64,000 nt of DNA from Actinoplanes xinjiangensis (GCF_003148685.1 NZ_QGGR01000010.1:1-64000); one strand, 5' to 3'; positions 45,005-54,532 are shown, numbered from the stretch's first letter. The notes: generated from the sequence alone by a model not told the origin. Program-made: numbers and translations.

Positions 45005-46282
45005 GTGAGACGTTTCCATCCCGCCTGGGCTGTCGCCGCGGTCACCTTCATCGCCCTGCTCGGGGCGGCCGGTTTCCGGTCCACCCCGTCCGTCATGCTC
45101 CAGCCGCTGCACGACGAGTTCGGCTGGTCGCTCGGCACGATCTCCGCCGCGGTGTCGGTGAACCTGCTGCTCTACGGCCTCACCGCGCCGTTCGCGGCGG
45201 CCCTGATGGCCCGGTTCGGCATCCGCCGGGTCGCGATGGGCGCGCTGCTGCTGGTCTCGGCCGGCTCCGGGCTGACCCTGTGGATGACCCAGAGCTGGCA
45301 GCTCGTCCTCTGCTGGGGTGTGCTCGTCGGCCTCGGCACCGGCTCGCTGGCGCTGGGATTCGTGGCCACCATCACCGGACGCTGGTTCGTCCGGCACCGC
45401 GGCCTCGTCACCGGGGTGCTGACCGCGGCCGGGGCGACCGGCAACCTGATCTTCCTGCCGGTGCTGTCCCGGGTCGTCGAGTCGGACGGGTGGCGGACGG
45501 CGGCTCTCACCGTGTCGATCGCCGCGCTTCTGGTCGTACCCCTGCTGTGGTGGCGGTTGCGGGACCACCCGGCCGACCTGAACGTGCCCGCTTTCGGCGC
45601 CACCGAGATCGAAGAACCGGTGAAGCCGGCCGGCGGAGCCGCCGCAAACGCTCTGCGCGCCCTCCGGGATGCCGCGAAGACCCGGCCGTTCTGGCTGCTC
45701 GCCGGTGGTTTCGCGATCTGCGGGGCGACCACCAACGGTCTGGTCGGCACCCACTTCATCCCGGCCGCCCACGACCACGGCATGCCCTCGACCACCGCGG
45801 CGACCCTGCTGGCACTGGTCGGCGTCTTCGACGTGGTGGGCACCATCGCGTCCGGCTGGCTCACCGACCGGGTCGACAGCCGGATCCTGCTCGGCGCCTA
45901 CTACGCGCTGCGCGGGCTGGCGCTGCTGACGCTGCCGTCGCTGTTCGCCGCGACCGCGCACCCGAGCATGCTGATCTTCATCCTGTTCTACGGGCTGGAC
46001 TGGGTGGCCACCGTGCCGCCGACCGTGACGCTCTGCCGCGAGTACTTCGGGGCCGCCGGACCGATCGTGTTCGGCTGGGTCTTCGCCTCGCACCAGTTCG
46101 GTGCGGCGGCCGCCGCCACGGCCGCCGGCCTGGTGCGTGACCGGATGGGCGAATACACGGTCGCCTGGTACGCGGCCGGCGGCCTGGCGATCCTCGGCGC
46201 GGTGCTGAGCCTGATGCTCTACGCCGGGAAACGTCTCCCGCTCCTGGAACAGTCCGTGCAGGGCGCTACATCTCGAGCTTGA
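45005..46282 (+). CDS. MFS transporter
   Basis: 425 residues with about twelve membrane helices. Family features include FRSTPSVMLQPLHDEFGWSL at the start, the motif-A-like AALMARFGIRRVAMGALLLV between TM2 and TM3, and an equivalent GWLTDRVDSRILLGAYYALR in the second half. It belongs to the monocarboxylate/oxalate-formate-like branch by overall look; the substrate is unknown. The GTG at 45005 follows GAAGGAT. Divergent arrangement with the GlxA regulator suggests regulation by its own substrate. Its last 17 nt overlap the convergent GGDEF-EAL gene. Confidence 0.92.
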   Translation: MRRFHPAWAVAAVTFIALLGAAGFRSTPSVMLQPLHDEFGWSLGTISAAVSVNLLLYGLTAPFAAALMARFGIRRVAMGALLLVSAGSGLTLWMTQSWQLVLCWGVLVGLGTGSLALGFVATITGRWFVRHRGLVTGVLTAAGATGNLIFLPVLSRVVESDGWRTAALTVSIAALLVVPLLWWRLRDHPADLNVPAFGATEIEEPVKPAGGAAANALRALRDAAKTRPFWLLAGGFAICGATTNGLVGTHFIPAAHDHGMPSTTAATLLALVGVFDVVGTIASGWLTDRVDSRILLGAYYALRGLALLTLPSLFAATAHPSMLIFILFYGLDWVATVPPTVTLCREYFGAAGPIVFGWVFASHQFGAAAAATAAGLVRDRMGEYTVAWYAAGGLAILGAVLSLMLYAGKRLPLLEQSVQGATSRA

Positions 46283-47987
46283 CCTCGGCGGACTGCTTGT
46301 CGAGCAGCTCGGTCACCCCGATCGCCGGCATCGGCCGGGCGAAGTGGTAACCCTGGGCCCGGCCCGCGCCCAGATCCTTGAGCCGTTCGGCCTGACCGGC
46401 GTCCTCGACACCCTCGGCCACCGGCGACAGGTTGAAGGTGCGGGCGATGTGCAGCACCGCCTCGGCCACCGACGCGCCGCCGGTCTCCGGCATCGCCTGG
46501 ACGAACGAGCGGTCGATCTTGACCACGTCCACCGGCAGGGTGCTGAGGTGGCTGAGCGAGGAGAAACCGGTGCCGAAGTCGTCCAGGGCGATCCGGACAC
46601 CGAGCTCCTTGAGCTGGCTCAGCACCCGGGCCGACTCGACCAGGTCGGTGAGCGCCACCGACTCGGTCAGCTCCAGCACCAGGTCGCGCGGCGGCAGGCC
46701 GGTACGCTCCAGCACCTCGCGGACCTCCTGGATCAGCTTGGGGTTGGTCAGCTGGGAGGCGGACAGGTTGACGTTCATCTCGAAGCCGGGGAACTGCACC
46801 TGCCAGGCCAGTGCCTGCCGGCAGGCCTCCTCCAGGACCCAGCCGCCGAGCCGGGGCACCTGTCCCAGCTGCTCGGCCAGGTCCAGGAAGAGCGCCGGCG
46901 GGACCAGGCCCTTCTCCGGGTGACGCCAGCGCACGAGAGCCTCCACGCCGACGGTGATGCCGCCGTTGTCCAGGTCCACGATCGGCTGGTAGTGCACCTC
47001 GAACTCGCCGGCCTCCAGGCCGCGCATCAGGTCGTGCTCGGCCAGGCGGCGCTGTTCCGCCTTCGCGAACAGCACCGGGTCGAACCGGCGGGCCACCCCG
47101 CCACCGTCCCGCTTGGCCCGGATCAGCGCCTGGTCGGCGCGGCGCAGCACCCCGTCCAGACCGTCGAGGCCGTCGGTGATCGCGACGCCGGCACTGGCCC
47201 GGATGCTGAGCGCCACCCCGGCCAGTTGGAGCGGGCGGTGCAACTCGGTGAGTACACGCTCGGCCACCGCGACCGCGGCCTGCTCGTCCTCCAGGCCGGG
47301 AAGCAGCACGACGAACTCGTCGCCGTCCAGCCGGGCGACCGTGTCATTGGCACGTACGTTCACCGCGAGACGGTCGGCCGCGGCACGCAGCAGATCGTCG
47401 CCGGCGGCGTGTCCGAGCACGTCGTTGACCTCCCGCAGGCCGTCCAGGTCGACGACGATCACGGCGGTCTTGGTACGCGCCGGCTCGGCGAGCACCTCCT
47501 CGGCGTACTCGACGAACATCCGCCGGTTGCCGAGCCCGGTCAGCGGGTCCCGGAAGGCCTGCTGCGCGAGCAGTGCCTGCTGCCGGTTCCGGTCCGGGTC
47601 GATCCGGTTGCCGAGGAACTGCCGCAGCACCCCGGCGCCCGCCACCAGCAGGACCAGCCAGGTCGCCGCCGGTGGCAGATCACCGGCGACGTGCCGGATC
47701 CCGGCGACGGCCAGAGCGGCCGTCACGGTGATGTACCGCAGGATCCCGCGCCGGCTGTCCAGCAGCAGGACGGCGAGCCCCAGGCAGAGCGCCGCCAGTA
47801 GCGGCATGATGCGGCCCGCCGGCCCACCGGGCTGCGCGGGATCGGCCACCGGCCAGGCGAGCAGTACCAGCGACGCGAGCACCACGGCATCGTCGACGAC
47901 GACCCGAACCCGGTCCCACAGAGCGTTGCGACCCACGATCCACCTCCGGCGAGACACATCGGTCCACGCCGGGCCCGCTTGAGTCAT
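46266..47987 (-). CDS. GGDEF-EAL c-di-GMP turnover protein
   Basis: 573 residues. The N-terminal membrane region has about four to five helices (30-125), followed by a GGDEF domain (about 150-300) with the active-site loop RLDGDEFVVLLPG and an EAL domain (about 315-560). The first Gly of GGDEF is Asp, so cyclase activity is uncertain. The EAL domain keeps EALVRW, LVLELTESV, ALDDFGTGFSSL, VKIDRSFV and VAEGVED, so phosphodiesterase activity is likely. Proximity to PilB with its MshEN domain suggests control of pili; that is inference. Confidence 0.93.
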   Translation of the reverse strand: MTQAGPAWTDVSRRRWIVGRNALWDRVRVVVDDAVVLASLVLLAWPVADPAQPGGPAGRIMPLLAALCLGLAVLLLDSRRGILRYITVTAALAVAGIRHVAGDLPPAATWLVLLVAGAGVLRQFLGNRIDPDRNRQQALLAQQAFRDPLTGLGNRRMFVEYAEEVLAEPARTKTAVIVVDLDGLREVNDVLGHAAGDDLLRAAADRLAVNVRANDTVARLDGDEFVVLLPGLEDEQAAVAVAERVLTELHRPLQLAGVALSIRASAGVAITDGLDGLDGVLRRADQALIRAKRDGGGVARRFDPVLFAKAEQRRLAEHDLMRGLEAGEFEVHYQPIVDLDNGGITVGVEALVRWRHPEKGLVPPALFLDLAEQLGQVPRLGGWVLEEACRQALAWQVQFPGFEMNVNLSASQLTNPKLIQEVREVLERTGLPPRDLVLELTESVALTDLVESARVLSQLKELGVRIALDDFGTGFSSLSHLSTLPVDVVKIDRSFVQAMPETGGASVAEAVLHIARTFNLSPVAEGVEDAGQAERLKDLGAGRAQGYHFARPMPAIGVTELLDKQSAEVKLEM

Positions 47988-48185
47988 CGCACTGCGGTTA
48001 CTTCAAGATCTATTGGGGTACGGCCTGCGCGTACCCTTCACAATCGGTGACGGACGGTCGGTCCGGTCGATGCGTTGCCAGGGCGTTACGCCGGTCGTCG
48101 GGTTGGGTGACCAGGGTCGCGGGGTTTGCACGGGCGTGATCTCATGGGACTTCATCACGGTAAGTCGGTAACGGAGGGCTATAAC
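47988..48185. other. Intergenic region with duplicated start signal at its end
   Basis: No gene before about 48126. At 48174-48191 and 48192-48209 an 18-bp segment GAGGGCTATAACGTGCTG is repeated exactly, so a Shine-Dalgarno and GTG occur twice in frame. Confidence 0.5.
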
Positions 48186-48401
48186 GTGCTGGAGGGCTAT
48201 AACGTGCTGGATGGAGAACGGGGCGCCGACGACGGTGTCCTACGCGCCGCCGAGGGCGTGACATCGGACGGAAGCCCGGTCGACGTCGAGGAGCCGGTGA
48301 TGCCGGCTCCGGACTTCCCGACCTTCACCCGCACGGCGGGACTGCCACAGCAATCGCCGGGCAACGGTTTCGAGAGCGGGCGCGACAGTCGTGCACGGTG
48401 A
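48186..48401 (+). CDS. Small acidic hypothetical protein
   Basis: 71 residues from GTG 48186, or 65 from the duplicated GTG at 48204; each has GGAGGG 7-8 nt upstream. The sequence is acidic and Pro/Ser-rich (ERGADDGVLRAAEGVTSDGS; MPAPDFPTFTRTAGLPQQSP) with no recognised domain. Its end overlaps the start of the next gene by 11 nt, which suggests coupling and supports it being real. Function unknown. Confidence 0.45.
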   Translation: MLEGYNVLDGERGADDGVLRAAEGVTSDGSPVDVEEPVMPAPDFPTFTRTAGLPQQSPGNGFESGRDSRAR

Positions 48402-48783
48402 ACCCAGCCCCTCACTGCCCCGGCGCGGCCCGGCCCCGCCGGTCGACCGGATGGACAACGCCGAGCTGGCCCGGCTGATCGAGTCCGAGCACCCCTACCG
48501 GGGGAAGGCGCTGTTCGAGCTGTGCGACCGGGTCGCACTCGACGACGACGCGGCCACCAAGGTCGGGATGCTGTCCCGGCTCACCTCGCTGCGGCGGGCA
48601 CGGCTCTTCGACCGGGTGTCCCTGGCCTGGTCGGCGATCATTGCGCTGCTGGCGGCGGAGACCACCCACGCCCGCGAGGAGGCGTACGCCGCGTTCGGTG
48701 CGCTCGGCCCGGAGGAGCAGCGGGACATGCTGGACTACCTGGAGGTGGCGAAGATCGAGGAGGCCCACCCGCGGATCACGTGA
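48391..48783 (+). CDS. Hypothetical helical protein
   Basis: 130 residues from GTG 48391; ATG 48451 (MDNAELARLIESEHPYRGKA) would remove a proline-rich N-terminus. The rest is mostly helical (ATKVGMLSRLTSLRRARLFD; AIIALLAAETTHAREEAYAA; GALGPEEQRDMLDYLEVAKI) with high third-position GC as expected of a true gene. I do not recognise a family. It appears to be coupled to the small gene before it and ends 17 bp from the convergent DUF427 gene. Confidence 0.6.
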   Translation: MHGEPSPSLPRRGPAPPVDRMDNAELARLIESEHPYRGKALFELCDRVALDDDAATKVGMLSRLTSLRRARLFDRVSLAWSAIIALLAAETTHAREEAYAAFGALGPEEQRDMLDYLEVAKIEEAHPRIT

Positions 48784-48800
48784 GCGGGCCCCCGTTGCGG

Positions 48801-49085
48801 TCAGGCCTGGATCGAGACGTCTCGGCGGAATGCGACGCGGTCGCGTACGGCCGAGGCGTCCGGTTTCGGGTCGGGGTAGAACCAGGCGGCATCCGGCGCG
48901 GTGTGCCCGTCCGCCCGGAGCGAGTAGTAGGACGCCTTGCCCTTCCAAGGGCAGACGGTGTGCGTGTCCGAGGGGACGAGCACGTCCGCACGGACGCTGT
49001 CGAGGGGGAAGTAGTGATTGCCCTCGAGCACCACCGTGTCCTCGCTGTCGGCGATCACTTCGTCGTTCCAGATGGCCTTCGGCAT
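48801..49085 (-). CDS. DUF427 family protein
   Basis: 94 residues, complete DUF427 domain: MPKAIWNDEVIADSEDTVVL, EGNHYFPLDSVRADVLVPSD and CPWKGKASYYSL. The family is a small single-domain fold common in actinobacteria; function is not established. The frame extends upstream to 49139, but the ATG at 49085 gives the family's usual length and start. Confidence 0.92.
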   Translation of the reverse strand: MPKAIWNDEVIADSEDTVVLEGNHYFPLDSVRADVLVPSDTHTVCPWKGKASYYSLRADGHTAPDAAWFYPDPKPDASAVRDRVAFRRDVSIQA

Positions 49086-49192
49086 GCCCCGAACGTAGCG
49101 CGCGGCTGGGTTTGTGTCTGATATGTGCGATTTATTCACCTCCCGTGGGTGAATTGCCGCGACCTGGTGGAAGATCTAGAGTCAATGTCCTT

Positions 49193-50290
49193 ATGGAGTC
49201 TCCGATGGACCAGGGCACCAGGCTGGACCAGAGCACCAGGCTGGACCAGTTGCGCGGCTCCGGTCGGGCCAAACGCCACAACGCCCGCACCATCGCCGCG
49301 CTGACCGGCAATCCCGGCTGCAACCGCCGGGCCGTCCTCGACGCGGCCGGCATCGACAAGCAGAGACTCGCCGAGCGCGTCGGGCACCCCGGCAGCTTCG
49401 GCCAGTCCCGGTTCGCGCTGTCCCGCGGCAACGCCTTCGAGGCCATGCTCAAGGCCGACGACTGCGCCCTGCTGCGCGAGGTCCTCGCCGCCGACGCCGG
49501 CCTCGGCTACCAGGACCTCGGCGCCGACACGCTGAGCGACCGGCACGAGCAGACCGTCAAGGTGCTCGCCGACGCCCGCTCCGCGCTCATCGACCACCCG
49601 CTGCTCACCCTCGACGTCGCCGGTCAGACCGTCTACCTCGAACCGGACCTGATCGCGTACGCCCATCACGGCCGCCTCCAGGTGGTCGAGATCAAGTCGT
49701 TCGCGATCGTCGACGGGCAGGCCGACAGCGCCAAGGTCTCGGCCGCCGCGGTCCAGGCCGCCGTCTACGTCCTCGCCCTGCGCGACCTGATGGAACGCCT
49801 CGGCCAGGACCCGTCCACGGTCAGCCACGAGGTGGTCCTGGTCTGCCCGGCCGACTTCAGCTTCCACCCCACCGCGGTCGTCCTCGACGTCCGTAAACAG
49901 CTCTCCACCCTGCGGCGCCAGCTGTCCCGGCTCGCCGCGGTCACCGGCCTGATCGACGCCCTCCCGGCCGGCCTCACCTTCGACCTCGCGCTCGAACCCG
50001 AGGAACTCGTCGCCGCGCTCGCCCACGTCGAGGCCCGGTATGCGCCGGAGTGCCTCTCCGCCTGCGAACTCTCCGTCTACTGTCGGAACGAGGCGGCCGG
50101 CAGCACCGCGGCGCTCGGCCGGACCGTCCGGGAGGCGCTCGGCGGCATCGACTCCGTCGGCGAGGTGCTCGACCTCGCCGAGGGGCGCCGCGAGCCCACC
50201 GAGGACCAGGCCGAGGCGGCCGCGATGCTCCAGGCCGCGCTCCGCCTGCGGTCCGAGGCCCTGTCCCTCGTTCCCGAGGCCCGTTCTTGA
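49193..50290 (+). CDS. Cas4/RecB-like PD-(D/E)XK nuclease (TM0106-type)
   Basis: 365 residues. The nuclease core is visible as EPD (150-152), EIK (166-168, LQVVEIKSF) and a QxxxY motif IV (Q188, Y192). One cysteine near the N-terminus (C43) and three near the C-terminus (C287, C291, C297) give the spacing expected for the iron-sulfur cluster of Cas4/AddB-type exonucleases. I relate it to the TM0106 RecB-like family, in which the nuclease is often fused to an SF1 helicase; here it stands alone. TAGAGT at 49177 suggests a near-leaderless start at ATG 49193; ATG 49205 has GGAG upstream. The stop overlaps the next gene. Confidence 0.85.
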   Translation: MESPMDQGTRLDQSTRLDQLRGSGRAKRHNARTIAALTGNPGCNRRAVLDAAGIDKQRLAERVGHPGSFGQSRFALSRGNAFEAMLKADDCALLREVLAADAGLGYQDLGADTLSDRHEQTVKVLADARSALIDHPLLTLDVAGQTVYLEPDLIAYAHHGRLQVVEIKSFAIVDGQADSAKVSAAAVQAAVYVLALRDLMERLGQDPSTVSHEVVLVCPADFSFHPTAVVLDVRKQLSTLRRQLSRLAAVTGLIDALPAGLTFDLALEPEELVAALAHVEARYAPECLSACELSVYCRNEAAGSTAALGRTVREALGGIDSVGEVLDLAEGRREPTEDQAEAAAMLQAALRLRSEALSLVPEARS

Positions 50291-51798
50291 GTACGCTCAC
50301 CGCGCTCGCCCGGGCGCAGGCGGTCGCCACCGGCCGCGCCCAGCCCATCGCCACCGTGCGCCACCTGCACGTGCACGACCACCCGCTGGTGCTGATCCCG
50401 CTGGTCATGGCCGGTGAGGCCAACGCACCACTGGCCGCGATGGCCGGCACCGACCCGGCCCGGCCGCGGCTGCTCGTCGTCGGTCAGCCCCGCAACCGTG
50501 ACGAACGGTTCGCCTTCGCCGCCGACCTCGCCGCGATCCTCGTGCCCTACGCCGACTCGTTCACCATCGACACCGAGGACGTCGCCGTCGACCGGGGGAA
50601 GGACGTCCGCAAGCGGTACGTCGACGCGCCCCAGATCTGGATGCCCAACCCGGCCGGCATCGACTTCGTGCGCCTTTTCGGCCGGTCCACCCGGTTCCGG
50701 CGGACCGACGGTGACAACCCGGTCCCGGCCGCCGTGCCGCTGCTCGGGCGCTGGCTCACCTTCTTCGCCAACACCGCCGAGGTGCCCGGCTCGTCGTTGC
50801 TGGTCAACGCCGTGCAGGCGCTCGGGCTGCACTGGGTGACCGGGCAGAGCGGCACCGAGGACGCCCAGTTCGGTGCACAGCTCGCCTGGATCGAGTCCGG
50901 CGCCGCCGCCGCCCGTGCGGCCGAGAAAGGGCCGGTCGCCGGGCCCGCCACCGACCCCGACTTCGACAACCGGGTGCTCGCCCCGCTGATCGAACGCTCC
51001 GCGCCGGAACTGCCGCAGGTGCTGCACGATCTGCTGCTGCCCACGTGGGAACGGATGTGGCGGACCGTCGGCCTGCTGCGGCGCCTGCCCGCCGGCGAGC
51101 GGGTGCGGCTGCGCTGGGACGCCGACCGCGACGTCTTCACCGCCTTCGCGCAGAACCTCGCCGAGGGCGGCCCGCCGCAGCCCCGCCGCGACGGTGCGGT
51201 CGCCGCGGCCGCCCGCCTCCAACGGCTGGAGAACGCCGCCTCCCGGTATGCCGTCCAGCGCGCGTTCGACGACCCGCTGGTCCTGGCCGAGTACCGGCTC
51301 AGCGGTGCCGCCTTCGCCGGGACCGTCACCCTCGCCAACCCGGACCGGGTCGACGACACCGGCAGACGGCCGGTACTCCGGCCCCGGATCATGGTCCACA
51401 CCACCGAGCCGGTCCGGGTCGAGCCCGGCGCCTCGCTGACCTCCCCGGCCCGTCCGTCCCAGAAGGCACGTGTCATCTCGATCAGCCCGGCCGGCGACGG
51501 TCAGGACGTCCTGCTCGAACTGTCCGGCGGGATGGGACGGCGCCTGGTCGCCGAGCCCGGCAGCGTCCCGGCGGTGGGGGAGCGCCTGATCCTCACCACA
51601 CTCAGCGAGGCATACCGGCCGGGCGGCACCCTGCCCGACCCGGCCGAGACGCCCTGGACCCACGGCGGGCCGCCCGCGCCGTACGACCCGTCAGGTCAAC
51701 CTGACCAGCAGCAGCGCGATGTCGTCGCTGCGGTGCGGGGCGACCTCGAGCAGCCGGGCGCAGAGCTCGTCACCGGGGCGGGCCGCATTCTCCCGTAA
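50287..51798 (+). CDS. Unknown partner of the Cas4-like nuclease
   Basis: 503 residues from a TTG that overlaps the nuclease stop (TTGA at 50287-50290), so the proteins are coupled. The N-terminal half includes HVHDHPLVLIPLVMAGEANA and RLLVVGQPRNRDERFAFAAD. The C-terminal part (about 390-470) looks like a beta-barrel: KARVISISPAGDGQDVLLEL, SGGMGRRLVAEPGSVP and GERLILTTLSEAY. In single-chain relatives such a region would lie between nuclease and helicase. No Walker motif is present. The last 36 codons run antisense through the end of the phosphatase gene, so the true C-terminus or a truncation is uncertain. Confidence 0.75.
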   Translation: MSTLTALARAQAVATGRAQPIATVRHLHVHDHPLVLIPLVMAGEANAPLAAMAGTDPARPRLLVVGQPRNRDERFAFAADLAAILVPYADSFTIDTEDVAVDRGKDVRKRYVDAPQIWMPNPAGIDFVRLFGRSTRFRRTDGDNPVPAAVPLLGRWLTFFANTAEVPGSSLLVNAVQALGLHWVTGQSGTEDAQFGAQLAWIESGAAAARAAEKGPVAGPATDPDFDNRVLAPLIERSAPELPQVLHDLLLPTWERMWRTVGLLRRLPAGERVRLRWDADRDVFTAFAQNLAEGGPPQPRRDGAVAAAARLQRLENAASRYAVQRAFDDPLVLAEYRLSGAAFAGTVTLANPDRVDDTGRRPVLRPRIMVHTTEPVRVEPGASLTSPARPSQKARVISISPAGDGQDVLLELSGGMGRRLVAEPGSVPAVGERLILTTLSEAYRPGGTLPDPAETPWTHGGPPAPYDPSGQPDQQQRDVVAAVRGDLEQPGAELVTGAGRILP

Positions 51799-53499
51799 CA
51801 CCGCCGACAGCCGGGCGATCCCGTCGTCCAAGAGCTGCTCCCGGTCCTCCACCAGACCGTCGGTGTAGAGGACGAGCGTCGAGCCCGCCGGGACGAACCG
51901 TCGCGCCGTCGTGCGGGGCTCGTCCCTCGGCGGCAGGCCCAGCAGTGGCTCCGGCGGCACCCACCACACCTGGACCTGGCCGTCCGGCAGCAACAGCAGC
52001 GGCGGCGGATGCCCGGCGTTGGCGAACCCCACCTCATAACCCGACCAGCAGGTACGCACACGGGCCAGCACCGCCGTCGCCGACGCCGGCACCCGCAGCC
52101 CGTGCAGCGCCTGGTCGAGGGCGGTGAGCAGGGCACCCGGCTCCTCGTCACGGCCGTAGGCGTCACCCCGGACCAGATTGCGGAGCTGGCCCATGGTCGC
52201 GGCGGCCTCGATGTCGTGCCCGGTCACGTCCCCGACCGCGACCACGACACTGCCGTCCGGCTGGGCGAACGCGTCATACCAGTCGCCGCCGACCGCCGCG
52301 CCGTGCTGCGCCGGAAGATACCGGGCGTGCAGCTCCATCCCCGGGATGACCGGCAACTCGGTGAGCAGGCTCCGCTGGAGCACCTCGGCGACGTGCCGCT
52401 GCTCCCGGTAGAGCCGGCCGTTCTCCACCGCGAGACCGGCCCGGCGGCCCACCTCCGCCGCCGTCCACTCCTCGGCGGCCGAGAAGGCGGGCCGATCCGG
52501 ACGATTCACCAGCAGGATCGCCCCGACCGCCCGCCGGCGCACCGGCGACACCACCGGAACGATCATCGACGCTCCGAACCCGGCCCGTGCGGTGATCTCG
52601 GACAGCTCCGCATCGCTGATCCGGCTCCGCATCTCGGTGTCACCGTCCACCGACCGGACCGGACGGCCCCGCGCCCGGACCGCGCGGATCATCGCCTGCA
52701 GATCGGCGTGCGAGCCGGCGGCCAGCTCGGCGAGCCGGGCCATGTCGGCCGCCCGGTCCGGGTCGCAGTGCGTGGCCGAGACCCGCGCCGGGCCCCGGCC
52801 CCCCGGATCGTCGGCGAGCGCCACCACGCACCAGTCGGCCAGGGCCGCCGTGACGATGTCGCCGAGCCGGCGCATCGCCTCCTCCACGTCCATCGTCGCC
52901 GCCAGCGACTCGGTCAACTCGGCCAGCAGCTCCAACTGGTGATGCGCCGACTCGGCCGCCCGGCGGGCCTCCTCGGCCGCGCTGCGGGCGATGCGCAGGC
53001 ACACCTCCGACGAGCACACCTCGGCCAGCTCCCCGATCAGGGCGATCTCGCTCGGGGTCCAGACGCGGGGCTCCTGATCGATGGCGCAGAGCGCACCGAC
53101 GATCAAGCCGTCCGGATCGACGATCGGCGCCCCCACATACGCGATCGCGCCGATCTCGCGGATCATCGGGTTGTCCCGCATCCGCGGGTCGGCGCGCACG
53201 TCCGCGACCACCTGCATCTCGCCGGCCACCACGACGTGCCTGCTGAACGAGTGGGTCAGCGGCATCTCCCGGGCCGAGGCCATCGGCTCCGGCATCCCCA
53301 CCTGACCGGCCAGCACCTGGCGATCCTCGTCGACCAGGCAGACCACACCGATCGGTGCGTCGATCAGCTTGTGCACCAGCATCGCGACCCGATTGAAGGC
53401 GTCGTCCGGCACCGGACCCGCGGTGATCCGGCGCACCGAACGCAGGCGCGGCGGATCAGCGAGCACAGCTTCACCGATCAGGCCCCACTGAAGCACCAT
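51691..53499 (-). CDS. GAF-GAF-SpoIIE-type PP2C phosphatase
   Basis: 602 residues. Two GAF sensor domains (about 30-175 with PIGVVCLVDEDRQVLAGQVG and 200-370) precede a PPM/SpoIIE phosphatase (about 385-600). Metal-binding aspartates lie in HGAAVGGDWYDAFAQPDGS, VVAVGDVTGHD and HRSDDIALLLVRL. Actinobacteria use many such proteins to dephosphorylate anti-anti-sigma factors in partner-switching pathways. No sigma/anti-sigma gene is adjacent, so the target is unknown. The 3' end overlaps the convergent 50287-51798 frame by 108 nt. Confidence 0.93.
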   Translation of the reverse strand: MVLQWGLIGEAVLADPPRLRSVRRITAGPVPDDAFNRVAMLVHKLIDAPIGVVCLVDEDRQVLAGQVGMPEPMASAREMPLTHSFSRHVVVAGEMQVVADVRADPRMRDNPMIREIGAIAYVGAPIVDPDGLIVGALCAIDQEPRVWTPSEIALIGELAEVCSSEVCLRIARSAAEEARRAAESAHHQLELLAELTESLAATMDVEEAMRRLGDIVTAALADWCVVALADDPGGRGPARVSATHCDPDRAADMARLAELAAGSHADLQAMIRAVRARGRPVRSVDGDTEMRSRISDAELSEITARAGFGASMIVPVVSPVRRRAVGAILLVNRPDRPAFSAAEEWTAAEVGRRAGLAVENGRLYREQRHVAEVLQRSLLTELPVIPGMELHARYLPAQHGAAVGGDWYDAFAQPDGSVVVAVGDVTGHDIEAAATMGQLRNLVRGDAYGRDEEPGALLTALDQALHGLRVPASATAVLARVRTCWSGYEVGFANAGHPPPLLLLPDGQVQVWWVPPEPLLGLPPRDEPRTTARRFVPAGSTLVLYTDGLVEDREQLLDDGIARLSAVLRENAARPGDELCARLLEVAPHRSDDIALLLVRLT

Positions 53500-53683
53500 C
53501 GCCCCCCGCGGTCTCGACCGTCAGGCTACCGGCGTCACGTGTATGCGGGCCGTTTCCACGGCGACCCGATCATCCGTTTCGGCCCGCCCGAACGGACTAC
53601 CCGCCCCCTGCGCTGAGGGACGCCCCTGTTCCGGGGTCACCAACACGGTGCTTTTCGTCACCCGTACCGGATCGGGGGCCCAC

Positions 53684-54532
53684 TCACGCCGCGCTCGATG
53701 GCCGGTGACCGAACGGCTGGCGTCGGCCCGCGGTCAGCCCCGAGCGGATCGTGCCGCGGATCTCGGCCCGGCCCAGCCCGGCCCGCCGGGCCGCGGCCGT
53801 CAACGCCCACCGCACCTGCGCCTCGTCCAGCAGACCGGCCCCGACCAGGCGCCCGAGCGCGAAAGCCGCCCGGTTCAGGGTGTCGTTGCGGGTCCCGGTG
53901 ACGGCCTCGGCCACCCGGGCGGTCTCGGCGTCGAGAGCCGCCTCCGCATAACGATCCGGGTGGGCCGGCAGCCGCCTGCGGACCGGCTCCGGCGCGGGGC
54001 CGGCGATCAGTGCCAACAGCGGTGACGGGCCGGCCGGCAGGGTCACCGCGGGCCGCTGGATCCAGCGATAGACGGCCCCGCTCGCGTGTCGCGACGGTGG
54101 TGCCAGGACGTAGCCGGCGGAGCCACGCCAGTCCAGCCCCGGCAACAGGCGCACCCGGTTGCCGAAACCGGTCGGGCGGAACCAGAGATGACGGCCACCC
54201 GAACCGGTACGCACCTGCGGGCCGGGCGGCACGTCGCCACCGAGCAGGTGGCGCAGCCCGTGCCAGCCCTCCGCCGAGTCGACGTCGGCCACATCCATCA
54301 CCACACCGGTGCGCAGGCCCACGTTGGCGCGCGGCCAGAACGTCCACCACAGCCGGATCTGGCGGGGATCGGTCGACGCCTCGGACACGCCGTGCCGCAG
54401 GCGGGGGTGCTTGCCGGAACGCTCGCATCGGGCTCCTCTGTCGCAGGAACAGGCGCCGGTCAGGTCAGGCGTGTGCACCGGCAGGACGGGGACGCCGTGC
54501 CGGGCGTACGCCAGGGCAGCCGTGAGCGACAT
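53684..54532 (-). CDS. Bifunctional primase/polymerase (AEP) domain protein
   Basis: 282 residues from ATG 54532. The N-terminal Prim-Pol domain (about 1-190) has the cysteine-containing ACSCDRGARCERSGKHPRL segment, the catalytic DVD (83-85) in VADVDSAEG and the nucleotide-binding SGGRHLWFRP with His115. The C-terminal 90 residues are helical. The long phage-type proteins continue into a helicase; this one does not, but an SF1 helicase gene lies 107 bp upstream on the same strand. It could prime or fill DNA during repair or replication of an element. TACGCT ends 7 nt before the ATG. Confidence 0.9.
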   Translation of the reverse strand: MSLTAALAYARHGVPVLPVHTPDLTGACSCDRGARCERSGKHPRLRHGVSEASTDPRQIRLWWTFWPRANVGLRTGVVMDVADVDSAEGWHGLRHLLGGDVPPGPQVRTGSGGRHLWFRPTGFGNRVRLLPGLDWRGSAGYVLAPPSRHASGAVYRWIQRPAVTLPAGPSPLLALIAGPAPEPVRRRLPAHPDRYAEAALDAETARVAEAVTGTRNDTLNRAAFALGRLVGAGLLDEAQVRWALTAAARRAGLGRAEIRGTIRSGLTAGRRQPFGHRPSSAA

